A DNA stretch of 64,000 bases from Marthasterias glacialis (lineage: Eukaryota; Echinodermata; Asteroidea; Forcipulatida; Asteriidae), in assembly GCA_911728455.2 (NCBI GenBank), contig OU452231.1, positions 11,997,838-12,061,837 on the forward strand, written 5' to 3'. The notes below the pieces were generated by a model. It saw only the letters and a program-made list of their open reading frames with translations. It had not been told where the DNA came from and made no database searches. Within the stretch, counting starts at the first letter, position 1. Each line of letters starts with the position of its first letter. The position numbers and the translations under genes were made by a program. Positions 27,401-42,400 of the stretch are shown here, piece after piece.

Positions 27401-30400
27401 GCTTTAATAATTGGTTAAGTGACTTTAAAAAATCATAAATGTTGTCCTGCTTTTCATTAGTTTGGGGGAGGGGGTGATTGCAATGAAGATTGTTACCTTG
27501 AATAAGAAGCATCTTCAGGATTGGGGTGGTGACGTCCAGAAGTAAAGTCTGTCCAGCTGGAACTATGACAAAGTCGCCCTCTATTGGTGGGTCCTGGTTA
27601 CCCCAGGTGTATCTGGAGGACCACACATCGATGTAGTAGAAGTCTGCATTGTCCTGATATGTCAAAATGAGATGAAAATGACATGATAGAGATAAGCTAC
27701 TGCAAAAATTTAGACGATTTAAAACAATCCCATGCATCTTTGCAAAATAACATCTGGACTTCTTAAAGTAACTGTTGCCAATGAGGTGAAGAGAGTGTGG
27801 TCCACATTCATAAATATGAATGGATTACAAAACAAATCCATGATATGAATAAAAAAATGCCATATTGTTTTGGTGTATATATGTAAAAAATTGAAAGCTT
27901 GTATGGTAATAGATCTCATTTCACAACAGTCAACTTTTACATTCATTGTCAATGGTGCTCAAAACTGTAAAAGTTACAGCCAAGTTGCTCACCTTTAACA
28001 GCCATCTCGCTAACTCTTTAAAAGGCTAACTAATTTGTCATTTGATGAAGATGTACATATAAATCATAATTCAATATACCCTAAGCAGACCAACGATGTG
28101 TACAACTTAATACGCTACTCAACTGAAGGCACACAAACCTCCAATCTAAGAATAGGCACAATGCATTTAATAGCATCTTACCACTACAGTTATGGCGTCT
28201 TCTCTTGGGCAACGTATCAATGTTTAGTGCAACTGTTTGAAAAAAAACAGAACGTACTGTTTGATGTTTTAACATCCTTTGCTCTCTCAGCTTACCTGTG
28301 TAGCAATTCCATTACTGCCGACTTCAACTCTGACTTTGAGCATCTCTGGTGGGCTACGGGCTCCTGTCTGACAGATAATCTCCGTCGTTGATTCAGATGT
28401 AATGGTGCACTCTGATCCACCGATGGATACAATGTTCCCAGATGACCTGGTGAAAACACATAACCATTGACATTGAAAGATGTTTTCAAGACACTAGGTG
28501 GCAGACTTGTAGCCAAGTCACTTAGGTTGAGTCTGAGTCAAGTCTCAAGTCATTCAGATTACGTTTGAGTCCTTTGGCTTGAGTCCTGACCACTTTGTGG
28601 AGTGTCGTGGCGGAGCAGTCTATTCCGCCGAACTTAAGTTCTGTAGTTTACAGAATGTGGGTTCGAATCCCGGCCTAGCCAATCACATGTGTCCTTGAGC
28701 AAGACACCATAATTGCTTTGTCCTTTGGATGGGACGTTAGGTCATTGGTCCTGGGATGAGTAGTGCACATTAAAGAACCAGAACTTATTGTGAAAGAGAA
28801 GGGGTTTACCCTGGTGTTTCTGGTGAGAGCAAGCATCCTTATCTACAGGTTTCCTCAGGCTTCCAAGCTACAGTGATTAAGTTCGCTTTTGAGGCATCTT
28901 TGGTTTCAATACCAGAAATTAATAGTAATAAAATACCAATAATAATAAGTATGTTGAAAAGACCAAAACAGTCCCATAGATTCAAGGTACTGAACTTCAT
29001 GAGTACTTGCTGTAGTATATGATGTTCATTTTCTCATAACATGAGGGTTGACATAAAAGTATTCAAATTATGTAGTAAATATAAGTTTTAAAGGAGTGTT
29101 TTAAAGGAGTCATGAGTTCTTACTGTCAAATCTGAGTCATGATAGTCAAGTCGGAGTCCAAGTCCAATTCTTCTGCCAAAGTGACTCGTTGAGTCTCAAC
29201 AACGTTTTGGTGATTGCTCATATAAAAGTGTTGCGTTTGAGCAAAAAGGTCCAATATAAAATACAATTCTTCTTGTGAATTTCATCAGAAATTCAAAACA
29301 AGATTGAACCCTTCTCAGAGGCACATATACAGTAAAAAGGTAACATGAAATGCAAGATGCATAACTGAACAGGGTTGTACTCATCCTCAATAGCACGTAT
29401 ACAACTTAAAACATGACCTTGATTTATTAAGGTACCTTATTAATTTACCAAAGATGTGTTCTCGACCAGAGGGCAATTAAAAGTTTAGCTCAGCAGTGGT
29501 TGAATGTGATGCTTTTATCAAGTTTCTATGCTTTCTTTTTGACTCAAATGTTTTTTCATTTCAGCCATAGCTTACTCAAATCCTGATCCAGTGATGTTAA
29601 GCGTGGTGCCTCCGGCTGTACCACCACGACGAGGCTCGACAGAGTCAATGACCGGTGTGAGACTCGTCCTGTAGGTGAAGCTGTCTGACTGGGTGACCGT
29701 TGCACCACTGGAGAGAGTGATTACAATGTCACAGAGAACATCACCACTACCCGAGTTGGCCGGTACTTCGCACTCGATGAAAGACGATGAGGAATTACTG
29801 ATCGGACAGGAGTTATTGCAGATCAGGACCACTGCCGTCTCGTCATAACCAGCTCCATCTATTGTCAGCACTCTCCCACCACCAAAACTCCCTGGAAAAA
29901 AGTTTTTCAAATCATCAATCCTAGAACTTATGTTACATTGCTTTATTCATTACAGCTTGTGAAACCTGGTATATCTGCTGCCACCTATTGTGTCTTCATA
30001 TATATTTTTTACCACAGCCTGAGGGGTTGATTTGTCATATTCTACTTGCTTCAAAAAATACTTGTGTCTGACATTATCACTATGAAGCTGACTAACTTGA
30101 CTGTCAAGCTAGAAGACAAGCCCTTATGATAAATTCTTTGAAGAATGTTCCTGCCCCATTTTGGTCGTCAGATCTCCCCCTTTTTCAGGGCCTTGGCTTC
30201 GCTCTGATAGAACCCACCAACTAACCTTCGACCGGAGAAACCGAGTCAACTCTCAACTCATACTCAAACTCAGTATCATCAGCAGACAGTCCTTTATCTT
30301 CGATGTACACCACCACTGCATAGGTACCGGCTGAGTGGGCGCCGACTTCACATTCAATTGAATCTTCCGCAGCACTGGAGACTGTGCAAGCGACGTTGTC

Positions 30401-33400
30401 AATGGAGACGAAGACATCGGCTGCGTTGGTGCTGAAACTAGAGCCACTGATTGTTATGCTGTCGCCAGTCGCACCTGCAACAAAGAGAGAGTTAGACATG
30501 AGTAAAAGATGAGGACATTTCTCTGCAAAACTTAGAGACACAGGGCATGCATTGCTTTAAATTAACTTAACTGAGCTGGTATGGAAAAACTCTCATGAAA
30601 ATGCTACACATTTCCCAAGGAAATTTCTTATGTAACAAATCAGAAACTTAACAAGAGAAAAAGGTCAGCAGGGTTGCAATGGTAGTGCATCACTACCTGA
30701 TGTTGATTGTAATTTAGGCTGATATAAAGACAAATGTGTCAATTAATATTTCAATAAACTTGACAGTGTGTGACCTACCGCTGGCTGGTGAGACTGAAGT
30801 TATTGTGGGTGTAACTGCCGAAGAATAATCGTAACTTTGGGTTGGGTACTCTTCCCCGTTCGAGGACACGACAAGATCGACCGTTCCAGCAGCATGGGCT
30901 GGCGTCACACAAACGATCTCAGAGAGTGTCACGCTCTGGATGTCGCATGCAGCTCCACCAACTGAGACTGCTGTGTCCCCATCGACGAAGCCGTTACCAA
31001 GGATACTGATGACCTGGCCCCCTTCCGTGCTGCCAGTACTTGGGGTGACACTGTCAATGTCCTTAGAACTGAAGACGGTGTTGCTGGTGTTAAAGAAAGC
31101 ATTACCCCTACCAGGGATATTGACTATAACGACTTGGTCGCCTACCGGGACATAACTGACATCGCAGTTGATCTCATCCTCCCAGGCATAAGTGACTTCA
31201 CATTCGATTCCGCCAACAGTAACGTTAATGGTCATAGTGTCATTGATGAATCCTGACCCAAGGATGACGAGTGAGGTGCTGGGTCCAGAGACAGTTTCTG
31301 GAGAGACGTCATCAACCTGTGGGGTCATGTCTGCCGAGAATCTGAAGCTACAGTTCCCCTTACACTCTGCCCATACCGAGTTAATCTGCAGGGTAAGCTC
31401 AGCATATGCTGGATCAGTAGCAGTCGTACTACACACCACCTCCTTATATGTTACCGACTGGACGAGGCATCCGCTGTTCCCAATCCACACAGATACTTCC
31501 TCTGGTGAACTGGCTGCAAAACCATCCCCCGTGATGGTGATTTCTGTCCCACCACTCAGTGACCCTTCATGGATGGACAGGGAATCGATCTGTGGTTTGA
31601 GAGTGAAGCCGAGCTTGGATGGCACTGAGATCTTGTTCAAGGCGAGCCCTCGGTTCTTGACAACCACAGAGACGGCCTGAGGCTCTCCGACAGCCATGCT
31701 GTCGTCTGTATCAATCAGACACGTTAGAGAGACGTTGGTGCTTGTCTGAGTGATGCAGGAGTACGCCCCGATGCTGATCTGATTCTCACATAGTACATCA
31801 CTGAATCCTGATCCTGTGATATTGATAACTTGGTCTGGTGTACCCCTGTAAATATGAAAACATCAATTACAATCACTGCAAACAAAATGAGGACAGAAGG
31901 AGGAAAAATAGTCTGAACCCTTTTGGGTTATAACGAGAATTGGTATTTGTTATTGTTATTGCACACAGGGCACTGAACAGGGATGGTGGTGCCATGATCA
32001 AGGGCAACTGGGTCTCTTACACCGCCATGCCTGGGTTTCTGGGTCTTTTCCTAAGCAGGGCTCTGTCACTAGATTCACACTGCTCCCTTGGTACAAACAA
32101 TCCTTTCTGGGGGGATTTTATGCAAAAGAGCTAAAACATAGAAAATGTAATGAAGTGGTTCGCACTCAACAAGTACTGCTTTTAATAATTCCCCTTCACA
32201 TTTTTGCTGCTCCTTTGTTTGTGTCACATGTACTTCATTTTTCTTAATTCAAATGAAAAAAATACAACTGCAAACTGCTTACCAACCACAGGGACTTGTA
32301 TAAATGCAAAAAAAAAAATAATGGCCTCATGTTTCGACCTTAGCAGTGTCTTTCTCAAAGGCTTAAAAAGGTTCTTTTATTGTACTTACTCAAACTATTT
32401 ATATATGTGCTTCAATACGGAAATAAAGCAATTTGAATCAAATTGAAATGTTAATTCATGCCAGTCTACAGTTCAGCAACTGTCCATACTTTGTATTTTC
32501 ACCTGCATTGCTTTAACATGTGAAGGAAACAAAAATACGCCCCTCAACAATCAGAGACTTGAAGAGTCTTTAATGCACAGTTTGCCAGAACATTTCATTG
32601 GCTCCCACAGCATACCATTCAAGAAGAAGAACAAATATTTTTCCGAGAATGCTATCTTACATATTGGGGCTGATGTCTTCGATTATTGGGGTGCTGCAAA
32701 TCCAGTAGGTATAGTAGAAACTAGAGTCATCTTCCTCAACAACCTTTGGAACAGTGCATGATGGGTTAACTGTGGCATTGCCAGGACAACTTCCTGTTGC
32801 CTCTGGTTCTGAAGCACCTGTTATTTATCATGAAGGACGAAACAAAAATTTCATAACAAATAGTTTTCATGATCCATTAAGTTTGTTATTGTTTTCATTA
32901 AGTACAGATTATATAAATGAAGATAAGCAAAAAATAATTACATGAAATTATACTTGTAAAATTTACAAAAGTAAGAGTGTTACTGTAATTTTGGGGGAAA
33001 CAAATCAAAGTTGAAGGATTTCTAAGTGGGAAAAGAGGTTGAAAAGTTGATATTTGAGATCATCATTTCATGCGACTTTTAAAGGATAGATCTGTTTAAA
33101 AAGTTTTACAAACTAGATGTTACAGCTGATCACAAACTTATTTTGGATTTTTGTTGTGGCAAATGTAAGACAAATCGCGTTCCTACCTGACGCAGTGTCG
33201 TGAAGAGCTTCAAATCCAGCGACTTCCACAACCAGTTTGTGGCTGGATGACGTTGGCTCTTTGACAACGATGGTACCCTTCATATAGAGCTGACCATCAT
33301 CATCAACAGGTCCACTAGAGTAGTAGTAGGTACCAGGGGCAGAGAACTTGTAAGCAAAAATACCTTCATGATCAAGAAGAAAAGTTAGAGGTGAGTTAAA

Positions 33401-36400
33401 ACAAGTGTACTGCAAAACAAAACGGATGGGGCAACTCCAAGATTTACTCAAGTTACAGTGACCATGACATAATACACGAAACTAAGGAGAAGAAATGGAG
33501 ATAGGACAGCCCTTTCGAGATGAAAACAGATGGAAACAAAACTTAAAGCGTGTGAATGAATAACTAAATCGTGTGAACAAATAACTAATTCGTGTGAATG
33601 AATACCTGAACAAAGTTTTTGTCAGCCCTGTCCCTTGCCAGGTTCTGTACCAATCCGTATGTATTTGAGATTATATTCCTGAGATTTGATATTTAGAAAA
33701 GCCCTCACCTTCTGTTGTCCGTCCACCACTGATGAATCCTTGGCCATCGTAGTTCACAGCATCGCTGTTGGCCGTCTGCATGACGGCGTATCCGATACCA
33801 GACACATGCTGCTGGACAGCCCACTGCCAGACCACCACGTCACCCGCAGTCACGCTCAAGACATTTGGGTTCCACTTGTAACCAAGACCATACACTGAAA
33901 AAAAGCAGAGTAGAGAAATCTTTAGCGAGGCTCAATGTCATGGATCTGCTTAGAGAAATAAATTACTTTTATAAGAAAAAATTAGGAAACCAGCCAAAAT
34001 ATTATACAATGGTACTATACTTGACTGGTCCTTTTCTAATATCTGCTAAGCGCCACCTTTTAGTTTCAAATGTTATTCAGAATTCTTTTGTCTGTACATA
34101 AAAGTAGTACGTATAACATTTGATTTAGAAATATATATTTATTAATTTTGTTGCCTATACCATAAATGGGAATTGAAACAAAATAGATTTTGAGATGTTA
34201 TGAAAGCAACACTTCTCCTAATGAGAGAATTTTTGTATTTGACTCTCATTCTAATTTGTGAGACAAGGTTGAACATTGGTTTGTAAAACTTACACTCATG
34301 CTTTCCAAAGTTGTCCACATAGTGAGCCTGCTCTGAGGTGGTCATTTCACATTTGATCTTGTCATCTGCCACTGAGGTGACATCACATGCAAAGTCGTCC
34401 ATACTGACAGTGACATCACTGGCATTGGAGCCGAAGCCAGCCCCAGTGAGGGTCACCACCGTGCCCCCTTGGAATGAGCCCTGGTCTGGGAACATTCCTG
34501 TTACCTCAAGCTCATATTTGAATTGGATTCCGCTGATTTGGAGAATAAAATACAAGACAGAGAATTTTTAGACATGATTGCTTTGGTCTTTGGACGGGAC
34601 ATTAAGTCATAGGTCCCCTAAACCAAGCTAAGAAGAGCAAGTGAAAGAATCCACAATACTAAAAATGAATATGAGTTAAAACCTGCGTTTCTAATTCAGA
34701 TGGCGAATAGCAAGCACCAAAATTATCCATCTTGTTTTTGTTGTTCTTGATTGCAGGATGGTTTGGCAAAGTGGCCAAATGGCCAAGTGCGCAAGATTTA
34801 AGCTCTGGGGGGTTACAGTGCGAGTTCGAATCTCAAAGAAATTTCCTAAATCATTGTTGATGTTTTTGTAATTATCACAACTCAATCTTTATTTACAGAA
34901 AATAATTGACCTACACAGTAGCAAAGCCCTGGTCGGTAACCGTCAACTCAATGTAGTAGACGCCTGGAGAATTGGCTGGTATGGTGCAGTTGATCTCAGT
35001 GTCTGTTTGAACTTCAACCTCGCACTCTGCACTCCCGATTTTGATCTCTGCACCGCTGACTCCAAAACCGCTGCCAGAGATAACAAGAAGGTCTCCACCT
35101 GAAAAAAAAGTAAAGTAGATGGGGGAGGGAGGTGGAATTATTGCTTTGAAAGAGAGACTTTGAGATAATAGGTGGCTGCAGACATACCAGGTAAATTTCC
35201 AGACTGGGAAAAAAAAAATGTTTTATGATAAAAACAAAAATCTTCCTGATGCAATTAATCCATCAATTAAATACCCGTGCTTATGTAAGTCTGAGCATGA
35301 ATACATTTTCAAGAACAGCAAGTCTAGTGCACCTCAAAATGTCTCCTATTCAGTCAGACTGAATGAAATGTTAGCTTTACATTTATTTGTTTTGGTTTCA
35401 ATATATGTTTGTTGTCTCACAATAGCCTCTACTTTTTAAGTAGAACCAACAGCCACTTACCCTGAACACTGGAGATATTTTGACTGATTGCAGTGATTGT
35501 TGGGGTCAGAGATGGGTCAAAACTGAAGGAGTCTTCCTCTGTGATTGAGTTATCATTCACCACGATGACCAGGTCTACGGTAAGGGCCGAACGTCTCCTG
35601 CGACGTGATGAAGCCTTCAAAGACAATGAAGAAAAAGATGACTTGATTCAGCTAAGAACTTACAACAGATATTTATCATGGTTTTATTTTTCAGTCAGCA
35701 CAAGACTTTGGGAGCAAAACAGTCCAGCTATTTGGACTCACAGTGCTATCTTTCCCTGCCTTTTCACCCTGTCTACCCTGGTTCCCATCCCATCTCGAAG
35801 CCTTAAATGTGAACTTGGCATTCAGCCCCTTACTGATTACCAGGTTTTTTTTCTACATGGGTTTCCTTCCATATCTAAAATCAAACATTTCTTCATCGTC
35901 TGCTCTATAAAGGTATCTTAAGGCCCAGGGGTCACAGCACCAGTCACTTTTGAAGATTCTTGGTTTTTTTCATTGTAAGAAAGATATCACAGTACTAACA
36001 ACGGATAACGTTAGAATCCTTTCCAAAGATACATTTTTTAAGTTACAGAAAAATGCAAACAACTTCAAAAACAAGACACCAACCTGAGTATCCAAGGAAA
36101 TGACGCACTTGATCTTGTCATATGATGATTCCTTAACGAGGCACGGCAAACCTCCAACTGTGACGTTGACATTTGAAATCTCCTCACTAAACCCATATCC
36201 TGTGATATTTACTCTTGTACCACCTGGAGAGAAAATCAGATATAAAACCACAGTGATAAAACTGCCCTCTTTTATTAATTTAGTTCCATACGACTTGCTG
36301 GAAAATTAAATGAACGATCCACTATTTTAGATAAAAAAAATCTTAACATAAATGAGCAAAAAATCAAACTTTGTTGTATTATACAAAAGTTTGATATAAC

Positions 36401-39400
36401 TGTAAACGTGGAAGGAATGGGTTCAGGATGGAAAGACGAACAGCAAATCAATGTTTTTTTGTTGCTACTTTTTAAAAAACTTTTTCTTACCTGCTTCGCT
36501 TCCCACTGTCGGGTTGATTTCAGTTACTCCCATTTCGTACTGGAATGTTAACGCTCCTGAAGCAACAAATAAAAATTTTTAAAAAAGAAACGTATTAGTA
36601 ATAATTTCTTGCTTGAAATGACATAGTTGTTGGGTTCTATTTCAGCTATTAATTCATTAAGTATTGCTTGCCTACTTCATTTGATGTGCAATAAAGAGCA
36701 GGGATCCAGTCACGAATAATATTTGTGATGTGCAATTTGGACTGCTACTCTGTATTTGCTTTGTAGAGTTTGTCACAGCTTTACAAAAATGTGTGCATAA
36801 AATGGACCCATGGTTAGAGATCAAGGTTAAGCTGCTTTTATGATAAGCAATGTCCATGCTTACTGTGCTAGAAAGTGGCCTTTCTTTCATCTTAACTGTA
36901 TGTCATAAATGAACAGGGAAGACAACCCAAACACAAAAGTGCTCGCAATGGATTTGAAGTGTTGCATCCTCCTTCTGCTAGCAAGAACCAATGACAAATT
37001 CACATGCCTTTTGCTATGTGCTGACAGTGAGTAGTGACCAGGCAGTAGAAATCCAGCTACTGGACCCTTCTCAAGCCAAGAATGACCTATTTGTATGTTA
37101 TATAAAAGTGTGTCCAGGTTGGAGAAATAACAGCACTACTGTACCTCATTTCAGGATAGACTCACCATTAGGATACTCTGCATAACCTTTTCCTTCCACT
37201 TCAACCAAGACGTCAAACACGCCCGCAACAGATTCACCCACAGCACAAGAGATTGATGTCTCATTAAAAGACGTAACATCACACACTATGTCGTTGATGG
37301 TCACGTTGTTCTCGCCTGAGTTGGCGCTGAACCCGGAACCAGTTAGAGTAAGGACAGTGTTGTTGGAGGCAGACCCTGTTGATTGAAGAGAGTCAAAGTA
37401 TTAGAGGTTCTATAATTCTGTGTATTCTTTTGGCACTGAAAAACACTTTCTACAATTGTAGGACCAATTCCATCCCTTTTTTACCTTCCTAATCATGACC
37501 AAGTTGCAGGATTCACTCAAACTTGGATGAAACATTCCCTGAATTGTTGCCCCAAATTTATCAACCTGTATTTTTATTTGCTAAGCAAAATCTGGCCAGG
37601 AACCAGTTCCACGCCCATGTTTAATCCATGGTATTTTGGCTGGTAAACCATTTCTGTCAAGCTAATTTCTTAATTTCTCAGCAAATTTCTCTGTCTTATC
37701 ATACTTTGCAAAAACAAATTGAGTACAGAATTTAACTTCTACAAATTTATGATGTCATACTCTCTATTCCCTTCACCTTCGCTTTGAGTTCGTACGAGCC
37801 TCTTGAAAAACCTCTTGACTTACCAACTGACGGACTTGATGAGAGTGCTTTAGGTGTGACATCATCGCTGTACTCAAAAGTGCATTGACCCTCAGAGCAG
37901 CTTGATGGGATTGAATTAACAATAACCTCCACCTGTTAAAAGTAGTAATGACAAAAAAAAAAGTTGAAAAGGTCCTTTTTCAAAGCACTGTGCAGCAAAA
38001 CAGATTTAACAATAAAAATTGTACCCACATTTTACAATTTATAAATATAGAACAGTTATATGGAAACAATTATTAAAAAAAACATTCGCACACAAAAACA
38101 TGTCTGAAATTATGAAATTTCTTTATTAGCAAATAAAGTCCAGTTATCGTTCATTTCTTGTTTTACTTTTATTAATATCCACTGTATGATTGATAACATG
38201 CATTATTATTAATGTTGTGAACAGCTGAAGGATTTTGACTGATTCAGAAAGCTTACTTGAGGTGCACTGTGTGGTACTCTGAGGAATTCACCAGGGATGG
38301 GACCCATGAACAGTTGACCCTCCTCGCGGCGCTGACTGTAGATGTTCACCTCGTTTCCTGTCAATCTGCTACCATTAACCTGTACACACATGAAATATAC
38401 AATACAAAAGATCATCATGGGCACCAGGTTGGCTTAGTGGTATCTTTCACTATATTTCACCTCAATGGACCCCAGTTCGAATCCCATCTTGAACCAGAAC
38501 CTTGCATTTGAATAAGTGTATCTACCTTCAATGTATTTATGTGGGTTAAAATGTGTTTTTTAGTACCGAGGAAAAACTAGGTGTGTGGTGTAAGTCTTAA
38601 ACTGGTAAGACTGGTAGTCCTGTCTTTAATCTCTGTGGATATTAGATACCAATAAAATAAAAAATTCTGACTGAGTTGAATTATACTACAAACTTTATTT
38701 TGAGGAATACCAGCATTACCTTAATTGTGAAAAACAAGACAAGTTTTCTTGCGCCACATTGGGAAAACAAAGCATCGAATGTTTGTGTCACAAAACTTTG
38801 CTTTGGCACTAAGTATTAACAACGCTTAACTCTTGTTTATGTGGGAACAGGTTCACATGGATGTTTGGGACAATGGGAAAACCTGGCAAACCTACCTCCA
38901 TTAAAGGCTGTCGTCCTCCTTTAGATGTCCACTCTACTTCCCAAGAGTAACCAGCACAGGTTCCTTCCCTGAAGACATCCAGAGACCCAATGTCCAGGTT
39001 GGCTTGCAGAAGCTCCTTAAGTTTGTCAGCAGTGGCTTGGGCAGAAACTGTTGACGAGAGAGATTTTGTATCGTCAGTATTTTCAGACCAGTGCTGTTTT
39101 TGACTCTATAATACTCCTGAGCTCAAATTCACCAATAGACTGTGCAAATCTCGCATGTATTCCAACATTTTTGCGACACTCACATTGCTTTAACGTATTA
39201 AACATACAAAAATTGCTCACTGTAATGGATCCAAATATTTGATTATGCCAAGATTGCCAAGACTGATCTCGACACAGATTTATCCAATCACAACAGTGAT
39301 TTGTACAGACCTTATGCACATGACATCATTTCAGTTGATAGCCCTCAGCTAGAGGTCGAAAGAAGGTTGCTCATTGGCCCATGGATCCTGTGCGCTGCGC

Positions 39401-42400
39401 GTACATAATGTGTGTTTTCCATTGTTTCATCATCGTTTTCACCTCTAAGATGGCGCCGTGATGATGTCAATGCATAAGGTCCATTGTGAAGTCATACATT
39501 ACAGAGCAATTAAGAATGCTTCATTAGCAAAATCCTCCCAGCATTTTGTGAAACTGAGCTTTGAACTATTTCTCACCTTCAAACACCTGGCCATACAGGC
39601 TGACATCAAATGTTCCACCGATTGGTAACGTGGCGCTCACCTCGCGGGTGACCGAGATGGAAACACCTTCTGGCCATGAAGAACTCTCGTATAGAGAGGT
39701 CTCACTGTCATTCACCTGGTTAGTGGCTCCCACAATACCGATGAGTGGGAAATCATAGCCACACTGTGCTGGCGTTAGAGAGATACCGAAACTGTAGGCC
39801 TGCTTGGTGACTGAAGCGTCTATGACGAATATACCATTAGGCCTTGCGGCACGTTGCTCGCGTACATCTGTGTGAAAAACACAAAGCATGGTTTGTTGAC
39901 TCAGGCCCTTTTAAGATTTTCTATGAATTAAAAAAGGGAAACGTTCAAAGGTTTTTAGCTTCTTGTATGAAAATGAGTATCATTGGTTATTTGTTAGTCA
40001 TTTGGTTTACTGGCTCAGGTCCTTTTAAGATTTTCCCTTAAATTAAAAAAGGCATGTTTTCAAATTTTTAGCTCCTTTTAGGGAAAGTTTTCTCGTGGAA
40101 TCGTGTCACTGTGAAACTCACATTCTGGGACATTTTTTCCAATGTAGAGATTGTCAATATAGAAATCTTCTCCTTCATCCCTGTAGAGCCGGATTCGTTC
40201 TATCAGAAGTGGAGTGCCGCTAGCAGCGTTAGAAAACACCCAGGTTGTTTCTACCAGGGCTTCTATGTCCACACAGCTGTATTCCCAACTACAAGATCAC
40301 ACAGAGCAAAAAGATATCATCAAAATTATGAACAAAATGAACAGAGTTTGAACATATCTCTGTTACGCTAAAACTGCTGAACAGTATTGCCACCATCTTG
40401 AAGTTATGATACCTCAATGGTTTTTGGAAGAGTAAATCTATTCCAATCCTGTAGTTTCTAACAAACGCACAATCCTATCAACCTGTAAAAATGTCACCAA
40501 ATTTGGTGATCATATTTAGATACATATGTAAGGATTTCTGACCACACAATGCCCTTATCCTGTTTTGGGGAATTGAACTAAAAATTGTAATTTTGCAGGA
40601 AAACATTCCTCATAGATGGAAAACACTTCATTATCTAGCTTTGAAATTTTTGGACCAAAATATAGGTTAACAAGAAAACTTTAAAATTACACTAAAATTG
40701 ATTCTGTCTCGACCATCTTAATTGCAACAGCCCCACCTATAACTTTTAGATCGTAATCAAGTTACGTATACATTTAAATCTAAAATCTGACAACTATCCC
40801 ATCCATTCCAACTTACTCTTCTGAAGCAGAGTAATAGCCACTAGCACTGGGTGTCTGCCAATTGTATCGGTCATTGAAATCCTCATCAATCCAGTGGATT
40901 CTGAATTGGATGTAGTTCCTAATTGGGCCACGGTGACCAAAGCAAAGCTAAGAATTAAGAGACAAGTGAGAATATTATAGAGACAAATCCAGCAGATACA
41001 GATCAAGGGAACAGTTTGAAGACACTACTCAAAACAATGATCGTAATTTGGGTAATATTATTGCTGGAGGAAAATGAATGTGTTAGTGACAGTGGTCCTC
41101 CTCGTAAGTACCTCACTGAACTCATCAAGCCATTACAGCCTAAATGAAAACTCCATTTCATCTCAAATACCTGTATTTTAACAACCACAAACCAAACATT
41201 CCCTGATCTGCAAAGGGTTTAAAGGTAGCTGCCCCAAACCACTCAAAACTAGTTATTATTTTTCAGTTTCATCACTAGATACCACTTTGATACCATCTAA
41301 TATGGGGACAAGAAAAAGAATGGCTGGAAAAAAAAACACAAAGGCAACAACTAAAACACCAAGCAAGACGCAGCTAAAAAAAACCCACATAAATTCTAAC
41401 CAACCTGTGAATTGTGTCTGACATCAAAAGCTTCAACTTTCTGTGATGATCCAGGTTTCAATGTTCGGCCGGCAAAAAAGATATCATAAGGGTTCTTGAC
41501 CGACCAACGACCACAGTATGGTTCTTCATCTTTGATGACCTCGCCGTTTACAATACCCGGGGATTCCCCTTCGTAGTCCTGAACGTAGACTCCACTGACA
41601 CTGCCAACTGTACTACACTTAACGCTGAACATGTCCAAGAGAGTACTTTGCATCTGGTGAAAACGAAAAATTGATTCATAAAATAATATCTTTATGATAG
41701 ATGTTAATTTTTGCATCGGGGATAAAGAATATTATTTACCCATACACCGTTGTGTGTTAAGCACTGTATACTCAGTACTTTCACATGCCTGTGAATTTTT
41801 TTCACAGGACTCGGGAAAGTACCGAGTATACAGTGCTTAACACACATCGGTGTATGGGTAAAAAATTACAAATAATGAAATATTATCTCATCTGTCATCG
41901 GGGATAAAGAATATTATTTACCCATACACCGTTGTGTGTTAAGCACTGTATACTCAGTACTTTCACATGCCTGTGAATTTTTTTCACAGGACTCGGGAAA
42001 GTACTGAGTATACAGTGCTTAACACACATCGGTGTATGGGTAAAAAATTACAAATAATGAAATATTATCTCATCTGTCATTGGCCCCCTCCAAAGGTAAA
42101 TCCTTGTTGCATCAATGGCCTCCTAGATAACTCAAAAGATACTTTTTTATCAAGGCAAGCTTCCTCTATAATCGTTTGAAGTATTTCTGGTCTAAATTAT
42201 TTGGACAATTACCTCTTCGGCTGTTGAGTCTGATGACAATGCAGACGACATGATGTCATCATAGACGAGATGGAAACTGCTTAGTGTGATTGGTGCAAAG
42301 GAGCTTACTCTTGTGACGGTCACCACAAGATCCGGGTCACCAAGATTGACCAATAGCATCGCTAGATTCTCTAGAAAATTCAACAATAAACAACTACGAA

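Noticed and set aside
31192-31680. Plus-strand open stretch of 162 codons opposite exon 33
   Set aside because: It is the antisense shadow of the TIG-coding exon 33, which has clear homology on the minus strand.
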